This document shows, piece after piece, positions 4,915 through 12,338 of a DNA stretch of 16,448 bases. Both the position numbers and the translations under genes were made by a program. The notes under the pieces were generated by a model. It was not told the DNA's origin. It saw only the letters and a program-made list of their open reading frames with translations, and ran no database searches. Every line of letters begins with the position of its first letter. Position 1 is the stretch's first letter. This DNA is from Firmicutes bacterium AF25-13AC (GTDB lineage Bacteria; Bacillota; Clostridia; Lachnospirales; Lachnospiraceae): the NCBI GenBank assembly GCA_003478935.1, contig QUFP01000058.1, positions 1-16,448 of the forward strand. The letters run 5' to 3'.

Positions 4915-6915
4915 TTAAAGATTCTTTACAAATAGCGCTCGAATGGCATTGAGAACGGCAATAATCATTACGCCTACATCTGCAAATACCGCCAGCCACA
5001 TACTTGCCAGCCCCAAGGCTACCAAGACGAGGCAGATCAGCTTAATACCAATAGCAAAAACGATGTTCTGGTAGACAATTCCCAGACACTTACGACTGAT
5101 CTTAATCGCCTTGGAAATCTGCATGGGGTCATCATCCATTAGGATTACATCAGCAGCCTCAATGGCGGCGTCAGAACCCATGGCACCCATTGCGATACCG
5201 ATGTCTGCCCGGCGGAGTACCGGGGCGTCGTTGATGCCATCTCCTACGAAAGTCAGCTTTTCCTTTTCCGATTTGATCTGAATCATCTCTTCTACTTTCT
5301 CTACCTTATCAACAGGCAGCAGTTCGCTGTAGACCTCATCCAAGCCAAGAGCGGAGGCTACACTGTCAGCCACCTTTTTGGCATCACCGGTGAGCATCAC
5401 AGTCTTGCGAACCCCAGCCGACTTTAATGCCTGGATGGCTTCCTTGGAGTGAGGCTTCACGATATCGGAAATAACAATGTGTCCGGCATATTTCCCGTCA
5501 ACCGCCATGTGAATGATGGTGCCTACGCTGTGGCACGGAATAGATTGAACGCCAAGACGATTCATGAGCTTGTCGTTACCAGCTGCCACCTGATGACCGT
5601 CCACCGTTGCGATGACACCGTTGCCGCTGAGTTCCTGAATGTCAGTCACCCGGCTACGGTCGATTTCCATACCGTAGGCTTTCTGCAAACTCTTGCTGAT
5701 GGGGTGGCTAGAGGCACTTTCTGCCAGAGCAGCATATTCCACCAACTTACGCTTATCCATCTCATTGTGATGGATCGCATTCACCTCAAATACACCCTGA
5801 GTCAGTGTGCCGGTCTTGTCAAAAACTACAATCTTAGCCTGTGACAGGGTCTCCAGATAGTTGGAACCTTTGACCAGCACACCAGCCTTACTGGCTCCGC
5901 CAATTCCTGCAAAGAAGGACAGAGGAATGGAAATGACCAGAGCGCATGGGCAGCTGGCAACAAGGAAGGTCAGTGCACGGTATACCCAGGTTTCCCAGCC
6001 AGCTGGAAGACCCAAGGCGAACATCCGCACCAGCGGCGGAAGCACAGCCAACGCTAACGCTGCATAGCAAACAGCCGGGGTATAAATTTTCGCAAAACGG
6101 GAGATAAAATCCTCCGACTTCGATTTTCGGGAGGAAGCATTTTCCACCAAGTCCAAGATTTTTGAGACCGTAGACTCACCAAATTCCTTGGTAGTCTGTA
6201 TATGAAGCAGTCCGGTCATGTTAATGCAGCCAGAGATGATCTCATCGCCAGTCTTGACCTCACGAGGCAAACTTTCGCCGGTGAGGGCGGCAGTGTTCAG
6301 AGTGGATTCTCCCTGCACCACGGTACCGTCAATGGGAACTTTCTCGCCAGGCTGTACCACGATGATGGTGCCGATACCCACCTCGTCTGGGTCTACTTGT
6401 TCGAGCTTGCCATCCCGTTCAATGTTAGCGTAGTCTGGACGGATGTCCATGATTTCGCTTATGTTGCGGCGAGATTTGCCAACAGCATAGGACTGGAACC
6501 ATTCGCCTACCTGATAGAACAGCATAACTGCAATGGATTCCAGATAATCACCGTTTTCGTAGACAGCCAGAGCCAAAGCACCAATGGTGGCAACCGCCAT
6601 CAAGAAGTTCTCGTCAAAGACCTGGCCATTGCGGATACCTTTATACGCTTTTCTCAGAATATCATAACCAATAATGAGATAGTCTACCAAATACAGCGCC
6701 AATCGTACCCAGCGCCCGGCTGCCCCAAGCTGGTCAAAAATGGTGGAACCCAAAGTTTGTAACACCAACAGTAATACCGTGGCAGTCAGGATTCTTCCCA
6801 ACATGATTTTCTGTTTCTTTGTCATGCCGCTGTTGGGCCGCTGGCCAATCAATAGAAGAATAATTGATAATATGGCTACCACAATCAGCAAGCTGCTTTC
6901 AATCATTTCTTGCAT
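4915..6915 (-). CDS. heavy-metal P1B-type ATPase (Zn/Cd/Pb exporter, ZntA/CadA-like)
   Basis: 666 residues. It couples ATP hydrolysis to metal export across the cytoplasmic membrane. Motifs in order: TGES (212-215, actuator), SCPCALVISIP with the CPC metal site at 322-324 in the membrane, DKTGTLT with phosphorylated Asp366, SSHP (402-405, P1B signature), and GDGINDAP (558-565). The last membrane helix carries ADVG with Asp646, the residue that with CPC defines the Zn2+/Cd2+ (P1B-2) subgroup. The protein lacks an N-terminal HMA domain; a separate HMA gene lies just upstream and could supply one. The ATG at 6915 has AAAGGA about 9 bases upstream. A terminator lies 40 bases upstream, between the HMA gene and this gene, so expression probably depends on read-through or an unseen promoter. 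Confidence 0.95.
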   Translation of the reverse strand: MQEMIESSLLIVVAILSIILLLIGQRPNSGMTKKQKIMLGRILTATVLLLVLQTLGSTIFDQLGAAGRWVRLALYLVDYLIIGYDILRKAYKGIRNGQVFDENFLMAVATIGALALAVYENGDYLESIAVMLFYQVGEWFQSYAVGKSRRNISEIMDIRPDYANIERDGKLEQVDPDEVGIGTIIVVQPGEKVPIDGTVVQGESTLNTAALTGESLPREVKTGDEIISGCINMTGLLHIQTTKEFGESTVSKILDLVENASSRKSKSEDFISRFAKIYTPAVCYAALALAVLPPLVRMFALGLPAGWETWVYRALTFLVASCPCALVISIPLSFFAGIGGASKAGVLVKGSNYLETLSQAKIVVFDKTGTLTQGVFEVNAIHHNEMDKRKLVEYAALAESASSHPISKSLQKAYGMEIDRSRVTDIQELSGNGVIATVDGHQVAAGNDKLMNRLGVQSIPCHSVGTIIHMAVDGKYAGHIVISDIVKPHSKEAIQALKSAGVRKTVMLTGDAKKVADSVASALGLDEVYSELLPVDKVEKVEEMIQIKSEKEKLTFVGDGINDAPVLRRADIGIAMGAMGSDAAIEAADVILMDDDPMQISKAIKISRKCLGIVYQNIVFAIGIKLICLVLVALGLASMWLAVFADVGVMIIAVLNAIRALFVKNL

Positions 6916-6954
6916 ACCACTTGTTCCTTTCTATAATTTGCTTATTTATTTGTT

Positions 6955-6989
6955 AAAAAATGCCCCTTCCGCCCGTAGCGTCTGGGGCA
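6955..6989 (-). terminator. terminator between HMA gene and ATPase gene
   Basis: Minus strand: GTGCCCC...GGGGCA stem (TGCCCC 6961-6966 with GGGGCA 6984-6989) followed by six T (6955-6960). It lies after the HMA stop codon and 40 bases before the ATPase ATG, so it would lower ATPase transcription relative to HMA. Confidence 0.6.
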
Positions 6990-7007
6990 CCTGTGTGGAA
7001 TGGAGCC

Positions 7008-7227
7008 TTACAGGAAGATCTCGCAGTCAGGCTCCACCTTCTTGCAAGCCTTCTGCACAGCATCCATCACGCTGGCCGGCTCCTGACCTTCAGCGAATTC
7101 CACAATCATCTTCTGGGTCATGAAGTTCACAGTAGCGCTCTGTACGCCGCTGGTCTTGCGGGCTGCGTCCTCCATCAGGTTGGCGCAATTAGCGCAGTCT
7201 ACTTCGATCTTATAAGTTTTTTTTCAT
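7008..7227 (-). pseudogene. HMA-domain metallochaperone, out of frame at an A8 run
   Basis: The protein would be about 72 residues: MKK then TYKIEVDCANCANLMEDAAR..., with the CANC (CxxC) metal site and the betaalphabetabetaalphabeta length of a single HMA domain. The start is clear: ATG at 7225-7227 with GAGAGGAG about 9 bases upstream. Directly after ATG come eight A (7217-7224). With seven A the whole domain is in frame; with eight, translation stops after MKKNL. The in-frame triplet before the run is TGA, so no upstream start rescues it. It is therefore a one-base homopolymer insertion: real loss, slippage-dependent expression, or an assembly error. It has a strong promoter and operator and should hand metal to the ATPase encoded downstream. 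Confidence 0.75.
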
Positions 7228-7267
7228 TTTGGAAAACTCCTCTCTTAATTTGTTCCTGTTGTCATAA

Positions 7268-7289
7268 CAATTAAATTGTTGTTTAATTG
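7268..7289. promoter_or_regulatory. operator-like inverted repeat at the HMA promoter
   Basis: CAATTAAA (7268-7275) and TTTAATTG (7282-7289) are perfect inverted arms around TTGTTG. A second overlapping dyad, AACAATT-A-AATTGTT, spans 7266-7280. Both lie directly at and after the expected transcription start. An ArsR/CadC-type metal repressor is the likely binder by context only; the ArsR gene in this window is broken. Confidence 0.5.
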
Positions 7290-7296
7290 TATCCTC

Positions 7297-7325
7297 ATCA
7301 TACTTAGTTAAACTGACTTTGTCAA
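7297..7325 (-). promoter_or_regulatory. strong sigma-A promoter for the HMA gene (and possibly the ATPase)
   Basis: Minus strand: -35 TTGACA (7320-7325, perfect), a 17-base spacer, and -10 TATGAT (7297-7302). The start would be near 7290, at the edge of the inverted repeat at 7268-7289. Confidence 0.75.
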
Positions 7326-7562
7326 CGCTTTGAAAGCACATCCTGCCATTTGGGAAAAGGGTTCTTCTGTTTGGGCAAAATGCATCTTTTATCGGCACAT
7401 TCCAGTACCTTGATAAGGGCAACCAGAACACTTTCCCTTTTCGAAAACAATTATTTAATCGTTCCGTCTGCATTGTAGAGTGGGGAAAATCGAAAAGCAA
7501 TGGACGGAGTACAAATCCTTTCAGGAAGGATAAGAAAACTTCTAAATAGGTAAACAGTGTTA
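7326..7562. other. intergenic gap, no gene recognised
   Basis: A minus-strand reading frame (7210-7578) crosses this gap but runs through the HMA promoter and the terminator and has no ribosome site, so I do not accept it. Two near-identical short strings (TTTGGGAAAA, TTTGGGCAAAA) occur about 20 bases apart around 7350-7380. Nothing else stands out. Confidence 0.4.
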
Positions 7563-7604
7563 AAAAAGGTCCTGACATTGAAGCACAGCTCCATGTCAGA
7601 ACCC
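7563..7604 (-). terminator. terminator of the sirtuin / radical SAM operon
   Basis: Minus strand: GGTTCTGACAT (7594-7604) pairs with ATGTCAGGACC (7569-7579) with one mismatch, around a 14-base loop, followed by six T (7563-7568). It is 15 bases past the stop of the last gene. Confidence 0.8.
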
Positions 7605-7618
7605 ATTTATTTCACAAA

Positions 7619-8536
7619 TTATTTTTTGGTGTTGCGTCGCCCGCTGTTTTCCGAGCCACGCACTTCCTCATGGTAAAAGTAATTCACAATGACCGGGTGC
7701 CCAGGCTCTGCCCGGCCGTAGGGCAGCTCGTTGTCCACGAAGGGACAGCTGTTTTCTTTCGCCAGCCATTCCGCTTGATCCTCCAAACCACGGAAGTAGC
7801 TTCTGTCTCTCTTGTTGTAGATAGCGTCGTACAGCGGAACCAAGTCAGGATATTTTTTACAAATATAGTCCATGATGTCTTTTTTGAATCCGCCTCGCAG
7901 GTTTAGATTTTCTAACCATATCAGGTCGCATTGATTTCTGACCCGATGGAAGATAGCCTCAAAATCCGTGATACCCGGAAAGACAGGGGCAATAAAGCAG
8001 ACGGTGCGAATGCCCGCATCATAGATCTGCTTCATGGCATCCAGCCGTCGCTTGATGCTGACGGCATCGTCCATATCATTTTTAAAGCCTTCATCCAATG
8101 TATTGATCGACCAAGAGATCGTGACCTTTCCCAATTTTTTCAGAAGGTCTATGTCACGGATTACCAAGTCTGACTTGGTACAGATGAGAATTTCTGCCTC
8201 ACTGCCCTGGAGCTGTTCAAGAAGCTTTCGGGTGTTCTGAAACTTAGCCTCCTGGGGCAGATAGCCATCGGTCACAGAACCGATGACTACGCGCTGCCCT
8301 TTGTACTTTTGCGGATTTTTGATTGCTGGCCAATGTTTCACATCCAGGAATGTACCCCACGGTTCGGTGTGCCCGGTAAATCGCTTCATAAACGAGGCAT
8401 AGCAGTATTTGCAGCCATGGGTACAGCCCACATAAGGATTGACGGAATAGCCTCCCACCGGCAGGGCGGATTTTGTCATAATATTTTTGGTTTCTACATC
8501 CTTAATCAGAATGCTACTCTCTTTTACTTTCGACAT
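7619..8536 (-). CDS. radical SAM protein, SPL/Rv2578c-like ('radical SAM mobile pair' type)
   Basis: 305 residues from the ATG at 8536, which has GGAGG about 10 bases upstream; an in-frame ATG at 8563 is less likely. The iron-sulfur motif is CTHGCKYCY with Cys38, Cys42 and Cys45 (CxxxCxxC). VNPYVGC before it and VIGSVTDGYLPQE after it are typical of the spore photoproduct lyase-like radical SAM group. It should cleave SAM to a 5'-deoxyadenosyl radical; the substrate is unknown. It is the last gene of the operon and its start overlaps the end of the other radical SAM gene by 23 bases. From memory, NCBI names such a tandem in gut Firmicutes 'radical SAM mobile pair proteins A and B'; I cannot say which one this is. 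Confidence 0.8.
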   Translation of the reverse strand: MSKVKESSILIKDVETKNIMTKSALPVGGYSVNPYVGCTHGCKYCYASFMKRFTGHTEPWGTFLDVKHWPAIKNPQKYKGQRVVIGSVTDGYLPQEAKFQNTRKLLEQLQGSEAEILICTKSDLVIRDIDLLKKLGKVTISWSINTLDEGFKNDMDDAVSIKRRLDAMKQIYDAGIRTVCFIAPVFPGITDFEAIFHRVRNQCDLIWLENLNLRGGFKKDIMDYICKKYPDLVPLYDAIYNKRDRSYFRGLEDQAEWLAKENSCPFVDNELPYGRAEPGHPVIVNYFYHEEVRGSENSGRRNTKK

Positions 8537-9212
8537 GTCTTCTGTTCCTCCAATACCCGGCAAAAAGCGGGGGAAATTCTTGTATCATCTGTGTCTCTCC
8601 CATGATAGGAAGCAGATCTTCCTTCATAAATACAGGGATGCCAAGCGCATGGGCCTGATGTGTCAGGTTCCACACCCATTCCGGTTTCGATACGCCTTTG
8701 CCCTTCCTATGTCCGGTCTCAGTCCCAATGACGATCCACTCAATTCCGGTAAGGTCTACCATGCCAACCTCATCAAACATAGGTTCAAAGGTCACATGAT
8801 AGTGTCCGCCATGGATATGCTCCCGCAAAGTCCGGATACGGTTTTTCTCTTTGCTGGAGGTAACAGTTACACCAAACCAAGCATTCTCCAGGGTAGTGGA
8901 AAACACAATATCCTCCGGTCGCTTGGTCAAAAACAGATATTGGTGCTGCGGATTTTCAGTCATTTTGGCAAATATCTGTTCCCGCCACTCTGTCTTCCAG
9001 TGGGAAAAATCGCTCATGCCGGTGAGCAGAAAATTCTGTTGGCGCTTTTTCTCCATCAGCCGCAGCTTATTTGGAAAAAACTCTGGCTTTTCAAAGTCGT
9101 CGATCATGTGAAACCGGCGGACATTATTTCTGGCGTAGCAGTAGCTGCAACCAATAGTACAGCCGATCACCAGATTCATGTTCTTAATACAGTCTTTAAT
9201 ATAAACAGCCAC
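8514..9212 (-). CDS. radical SAM protein, DUF5131/Gp37-Gp68-like ('radical SAM mobile pair' type)
   Basis: 232 residues. It starts with a GTG (9210-9212) with AAGGAGG 8 bases upstream. The N-terminus carries CTIGCSYCY, a CxxxCxxC cluster site (Cys18, Cys22, Cys25). Further on come FLLTGMSDFSHW, YLFLTKRPEDI and WFGVTVTS, the block pattern of the DUF5131 / phage Gp37-Gp68 group, then VTFEPMFDEVG and WIVIGTETGHRKGKG. The reaction is unknown. It overlaps the SPL-like gene downstream, so the pair is probably made in fixed ratio. I recall MarR-type regulators with this mobile pair; here the only intact regulator nearby is an Rrf2 protein, and the upstream genes are sirtuins. Confidence 0.75.
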   Translation of the reverse strand: MAVYIKDCIKNMNLVIGCTIGCSYCYARNNVRRFHMIDDFEKPEFFPNKLRLMEKKRQQNFLLTGMSDFSHWKTEWREQIFAKMTENPQHQYLFLTKRPEDIVFSTTLENAWFGVTVTSSKEKNRIRTLREHIHGGHYHVTFEPMFDEVGMVDLTGIEWIVIGTETGHRKGKGVSKPEWVWNLTHQAHALGIPVFMKEDLLPIMGETQMIQEFPPLFAGYWRNRRHVESKRE

Positions 9213-9240
9213 CGCTGACGCCTCCTTACCATTTTAAGAT

Positions 9241-9529
9241 TTAGCCTTCTACCGCAGGTGCAACTTTCCCGAAGCTGTTCCAGGCATACAGGCCCTTCTT
9301 GTCCTCATCGCCCAGGAACTTATCTACCTGGCAGATGTGCAGGATATGGTCTCCCGTACCTGCTTACCGGTGTGAGACTGTTTGCCAGTGGCGAAGCCCA
9401 CCATAGGCGGATTGAAGGAGAGGTAAGACACAAAGCAAATAATTCCCCCAAGGATAACTGACGCGCCATGGGGCCAATCACCTGCCAAGCAACCGTATAG
9501 TCATTTTGAACCTGCTCCGAAATCGTCAT
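9241..9529 (-). pseudogene. flavin reductase-like gene, frameshifted and internally deleted
   Basis: Pieces of one flavin reductase appear in three frames. From the ATG at 9529: MTISEQVQNDYTVAWQVIGP; then, one frame over, ASVILGGIICFVSYLSFNPP and MVGFATGKQSHTGKQVRETIS; then, in a third frame, GDHILHICQVDKFLGDEDKK and GLYAWNSFGKVAPAVEG ending at TAA (9241-9243). The last piece matches the C-terminus of flavin reductases. About half of the usual 160-190 residues is missing, including the middle. The ATG overlaps the upstream sirtuin stop (ATGA), so the gene was once translationally coupled to it. It cannot give a working enzyme as read. Confidence 0.7.
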
Positions 9530-10362
9530 GCCTCGCACGCCTCCCGGAGAGCAGGCAGCAACTCATCCAGTCGCCCGTCCAGTCCGAAGGACTTCTCTTT
9601 GATATTGTCCGCAATGTAGATCTCACCCAGATTGATGGTCACATAAGTGGCGTTTGGCTCGCTGGCCACCAGGCGCATCATCTGGGCCTTGATTAACTGA
9701 TTGCGCCAGCCAATGCCCAGCTCCAAAACCACCAGTTTCTTCCCGTGGTAGGTTTTCAGAAAGTTTTGGAACCGTGCCTGGGCTGCGGTATCTTGAATCA
9801 TTCTCTGACCCGCGCCCATGTGGATGTCCATGGGACCTCCGCACTTGGGACAGCGCGGCACCAACTCTGTAGGTACATGGCCGCCCTGTTCGGCAGCCGA
9901 TAATTTTTCGGCCACCTCTAAACTTGAATAGAGGGTGTCGTGGCAGGGGCGGGCACACTGCATCGTAAACCAATTGCCCTCAATCTCATAAATTTTCGTC
10001 GGATCGAAGCCACACAGTTCAAAGTGACCTTCTCCGTTTGATGTGACGACAAAGTAATCTTTCTCTCCCACAATGGCCTTCAAATCGTTCATCACCGGCG
10101 TAGGCTGGTACTTCCCACAATAATGATGGATGAGCCGGGTCCAGAAGGCCCATTTTTCCTCCTCGCTGGGCCATCCAGCCATCATGCCCTGCAAAATGCA
10201 CCCAAGACCATACTTTTGTTTAAAGTCCCCAAACAGTCTTTCAAAGGCTGCATTGTCCGCAAACAAATGCAGTCCTTCGGTGATGGACAGTCCGTTACTG
10301 GCCCCGATCAAGATAGCATCCGCTTCTTTGAATTTTTTCGCAATAGAGTTCCAATCAATCAT
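9526..10362 (-). CDS. SirTM-like sirtuin, third paralogue (divergent active site)
   Basis: 278 residues. Sirtuins use NAD+ to deacylate or ADP-ribosylate proteins. The NAD loop is GASNGLS (20-26), the second motif is VVTSNGEGHFE (105-115, in place of TTNVD.QF), and the loop before the zinc site is EGNWFTMQC rather than QGD....QC. The zinc cysteines are Cys136, Cys140, Cys171 and Cys174 (CARPC ... CPKC). The canonical catalytic HG of Sir2 is absent, as I recall for the SirTM class. Changes in the TTN and QGD motifs make this the most divergent of the three copies; it may be inactive, regulatory or of changed specificity. The ATG at 10362 has AAGGGG about 9 bases upstream, and the stop overlaps the next gene's start. 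Confidence 0.75.
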   Translation of the reverse strand: MIDWNSIAKKFKEADAILIGASNGLSITEGLHLFADNAAFERLFGDFKQKYGLGCILQGMMAGWPSEEEKWAFWTRLIHHYCGKYQPTPVMNDLKAIVGEKDYFVVTSNGEGHFELCGFDPTKIYEIEGNWFTMQCARPCHDTLYSSLEVAEKLSAAEQGGHVPTELVPRCPKCGGPMDIHMGAGQRMIQDTAAQARFQNFLKTYHGKKLVVLELGIGWRNQLIKAQMMRLVASEPNATYVTINLGEIYIADNIKEKSFGLDGRLDELLPALREACEA

Positions 10363-10378
10363 ATTCGTTCGCCCCTTT

Positions 10379-11260
10379 CTATTTTATGTTTGCTGCGATG
10401 GATCGCTCCTGCCGGAGGTCAGCTAGAGTTTCCGCCAAATCTCCTTGCAAATACATGCTGCGTCCCCGCAGATGCTCTGGCCTATGAGATGCCTCTCGAT
10501 TAAGGCATGCATAAAAGACGTTTTCGTTTTTGGCAGTAAGTTCCCAGAATGGTAGTTTGATGATACTGGGCGTCATCTCACCCACGCCAAGTTCCAACAG
10601 CAGGACTTTTTTGTCGGTCTGATCCATTATCCAGCGTCGCAGGAATCTATAGTAGCGGTGCAGGTTATCCTGCCATAAGGTTCCCTCCAGGAAGGTATCG
10701 TCTCGTACCCAGGGCACCAGCACCCGCCCGCAATCCAGGCAACGAGGAACAGCCTCCTCCGGCAGGCGAACGCCTACCAAGTAACCCGTCAGTTTCTTCA
10801 CTAGTTCGCTGTTTTCCCAAATATCATCCAGGCAGGGCTGGCTACATTGGCAGTAGCTAAAGTCTCCCTGGAAGGCGCAAATTTGTTTCTTGGGAAATAC
10901 CCGAAAAAACTGCTGATCCACATTAGTGGTCAGCACAAAGACAGATTTATCTGCAACAAGCGCTTGCAGGTCTAGATAGGGCTTCCCAGTAGGGGCTTCC
11001 CACATAAAGCGTATATATTGGCTGTAATACCCCCACTGTTCCCCATAGCTAGAAAAGCAATGGTAGAATCCAGCCAGCGGGGAGGTGAATCCATACTGTT
11101 CGCGAAAGGGAGCCAATGCCTCCGAAAGTGCCGGGGACCAATGGTAGTGGTCGTATCCAGCCGCGCTTGACAGGCCGGAGCCGCCTCCGATCACAACGGC
11201 ATTTGCTTGATCAATACGCTCGGCAAGTTCCCGAAGCTTTGCTTGGTTTCCATCTCTCAT
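10379..11260 (-). CDS. SirTM-like sirtuin, second paralogue (intact motifs)
   Basis: 293 residues. NAD loop VVIGGGSGLSSAAG (22-35), VLTTNVDQQFF (109-119), AFQGDFSYCQCSQPC (129-143) and CLDC (174-177). This is the SirTM arrangement: TTNVD.QF, then QGD....QC...C, then CxxC; the zinc would be held by Cys139, Cys143, Cys174 and Cys177. The known SirTMs ADP-ribosylate lipoylated GcvH-L in Staphylococcus and Streptococcus, so protein ADP-ribosylation is the best guess for the activity; the target is unknown because no GcvH-L gene is visible. The start ATG overlaps the stop of the first sirtuin gene (ATGA, 11257-11260), which indicates coupled translation. No other ribosome site is obvious. Confidence 0.8.
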   Translation of the reverse strand: MRDGNQAKLRELAERIDQANAVVIGGGSGLSSAAGYDHYHWSPALSEALAPFREQYGFTSPLAGFYHCFSSYGEQWGYYSQYIRFMWEAPTGKPYLDLQALVADKSVFVLTTNVDQQFFRVFPKKQICAFQGDFSYCQCSQPCLDDIWENSELVKKLTGYLVGVRLPEEAVPRCLDCGRVLVPWVRDDTFLEGTLWQDNLHRYYRFLRRWIMDQTDKKVLLLELGVGEMTPSIIKLPFWELTAKNENVFYACLNREASHRPEHLRGRSMYLQGDLAETLADLRQERSIAANIK

Positions 11261-12236
11261 TGATCGTTATCTCCACTTTCCATGGTGTCACGTGCATCAC
11301 GTAGCACTTGAGCAATGTCGGCCACAATAGTCACACCCTTGTCCTCCAACTGCTTGGGCAGGAAGTCATATTTGTTGTTGATAGCAATATATCGAGCATT
11401 GGGAAATCTGAGGGTCAGGTTCCAGAAAGGCTCCTGGATGAACATTGGAGTCATTCGGCCAACGCCCAGCTCCAGGAATAGAATCTTACTGTCTTTATGT
11501 TCCAGTACATAGCGAGAAATTTTTTCGTACTGTTCTTCGTATTTCTTTCCTTGAAGGAAATTCCCATATCCTCGCACCCAAGGAAACGCCTCACCACCGC
11601 AGTGAGGGCACCTAGGAATAAGATCCGTTGGAATCTTCGTGCCATCTCCCATAGCGGCCACCATATCAGCCACTGGCTTTACCGCATCCCAGGTGTCATC
11701 GGTACAGCTAGCAGCACACTGGAAGAACCGGTGATCTCCCTGGATTTCCGCCACCTTCTCCTCCGGGTAGAGTTTGACAAACTGGGTATCCTGTTGGTGG
11801 TGAGGATGAAAAAATCCTTACCTTTCAGCAAAGCGTCTAAATCCAGATAGGGATGACGTACAGGTGCGGTCTGGGTGGTGTGAAGGAAGGTAGCAAGATA
11901 CCCCCAATACTCTTCTCGGGTCTCCCATTGGTGCATCATCCCTGCAAAAGCACCTTTGAATTGGTACTTCTCAGCAAAAGGCCGGAAGTATTTCCGGTAG
12001 GAGTCGTTGTCCTCGTAGTAAAAATCTCCGCCACCGGCAGCGGACAGGCCGGAGGCTCCGCCCACTACCACACAGTCAGCTTCCTTTACCTCCTGTATCA
12101 ACCGATTGATCTGTTCGCTATACGGCAACGGCTTTTTGTCAGTCAGCTGATAAGGCGTACTACCGGAAGCATAGATATTATAGTACTTAGAATAATTCAT
12201 CTGGGTCTGCATGACCAAATCATCATAGAAGTTCAT
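11257..12236 (-). pseudogene. SirTM-like sirtuin, first paralogue, with a one-base frameshift
   Basis: Two adjacent frames give the two halves of one sirtuin of about 326 residues. The first half (ATG at 12236, AAAGGA 9 bases upstream) has an extra ~45 N-terminal residues, then VVVGGASGLSAAGG and FFILTTN. The frame is lost at about 11791-11793: one inserted base restores TTN-x-DTQFVKLYPEEKV, running into AEIQGDHRFFQCAASC, then RCPHCGG and LFLELGVGRMTP to the stop. The break falls exactly in the TTN(Q/V)D motif. Either the gene is freshly dead, the base is a sequencing error, or the site is recoded. The gene is first in the operon, directly after the promoter shared with Rrf2, and its stop overlaps the next sirtuin start. 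Confidence 0.8.
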
Positions 12237-12259
12237 TGTCACCATTCCTTTCAAGTGGG

Positions 12260-12272
12260 TGTTATTTTTATT
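12260..12272 (+). promoter_or_regulatory. operator half of the divergent Rrf2/sirtuin region (sirtuin side)
   Basis: TGTTATTTTTATT here recurs, exactly inverted, at 12326-12338. It lies 14 bases beyond the -10 box of the sirtuin promoter, at the start of the transcript, where a bound Rrf2 dimer could block transcription. Confidence 0.55.
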
Positions 12273-12285
12273 CTTACTTCAAATC

Positions 12286-12314
12286 ATTCTAACATCCTCT
12301 TGCGTTGTTGTCAA
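12286..12314 (-). promoter_or_regulatory. strong sigma-A promoter of the sirtuin / radical SAM operon
   Basis: Minus strand: -35 TTGACA (12309-12314, perfect), a 17-base spacer, -10 TAGAAT (12286-12291). It overlaps the divergent Rrf2 promoter. Confidence 0.75.
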
Positions 12315-12328
12315 TATGCTGTTATAAT
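12300..12328 (+). promoter_or_regulatory. promoter of the Rrf2 gene
   Basis: -10 TATAAT (12323-12328, perfect) with a poor -35 TTGCGT (12300-12305) at 17 bases. The -10 is buried in the inverted repeat TGTTAT-N7-ATAACA (12320-12338), which suggests autoregulation. Confidence 0.55.
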
Positions 12329-12338
12329 AAAAATAACA
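12326..12338 (-). promoter_or_regulatory. operator half of the divergent Rrf2/sirtuin region (Rrf2 side)
   Basis: AATAAAAATAACA is the exact reverse complement of 12260-12272. With TGTTAT at 12320 it also forms a local dyad across the Rrf2 -10 box, 25 bases before the Rrf2 start codon. Confidence 0.55.

Noticed and set aside
6202..6762. Plus-strand open frame of 186 codons (and smaller ones at 5449-5844 and 6740-7123)
   Set aside because: Antisense to the P-type ATPase and HMA genes; no start signals and no recognisable domains.
7304..7317. TTAGTTAAACTGAC in the HMA promoter spacer as a fourth GTTAG-N6-CTAAY site
   Set aside because: One base too short and the right arm is mismatched; it lies in the promoter spacer rather than at the transcription start like the other copies.
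7210..7578. Minus-strand open frame of 122 codons
   Set aside because: It runs from the operon terminator through the HMA promoter and operator and ends in the HMA start; its last codons are just MKKNL of the frameshifted HMA gene. Low-complexity translation, no ribosome site.
8487..9218. Plus-strand open frame of 243 codons
   Set aside because: It is antisense to the DUF5131-like radical SAM gene, whose CxxxCxxC motif and ribosome site are clear; no ribosome site or family features in the antisense frame.
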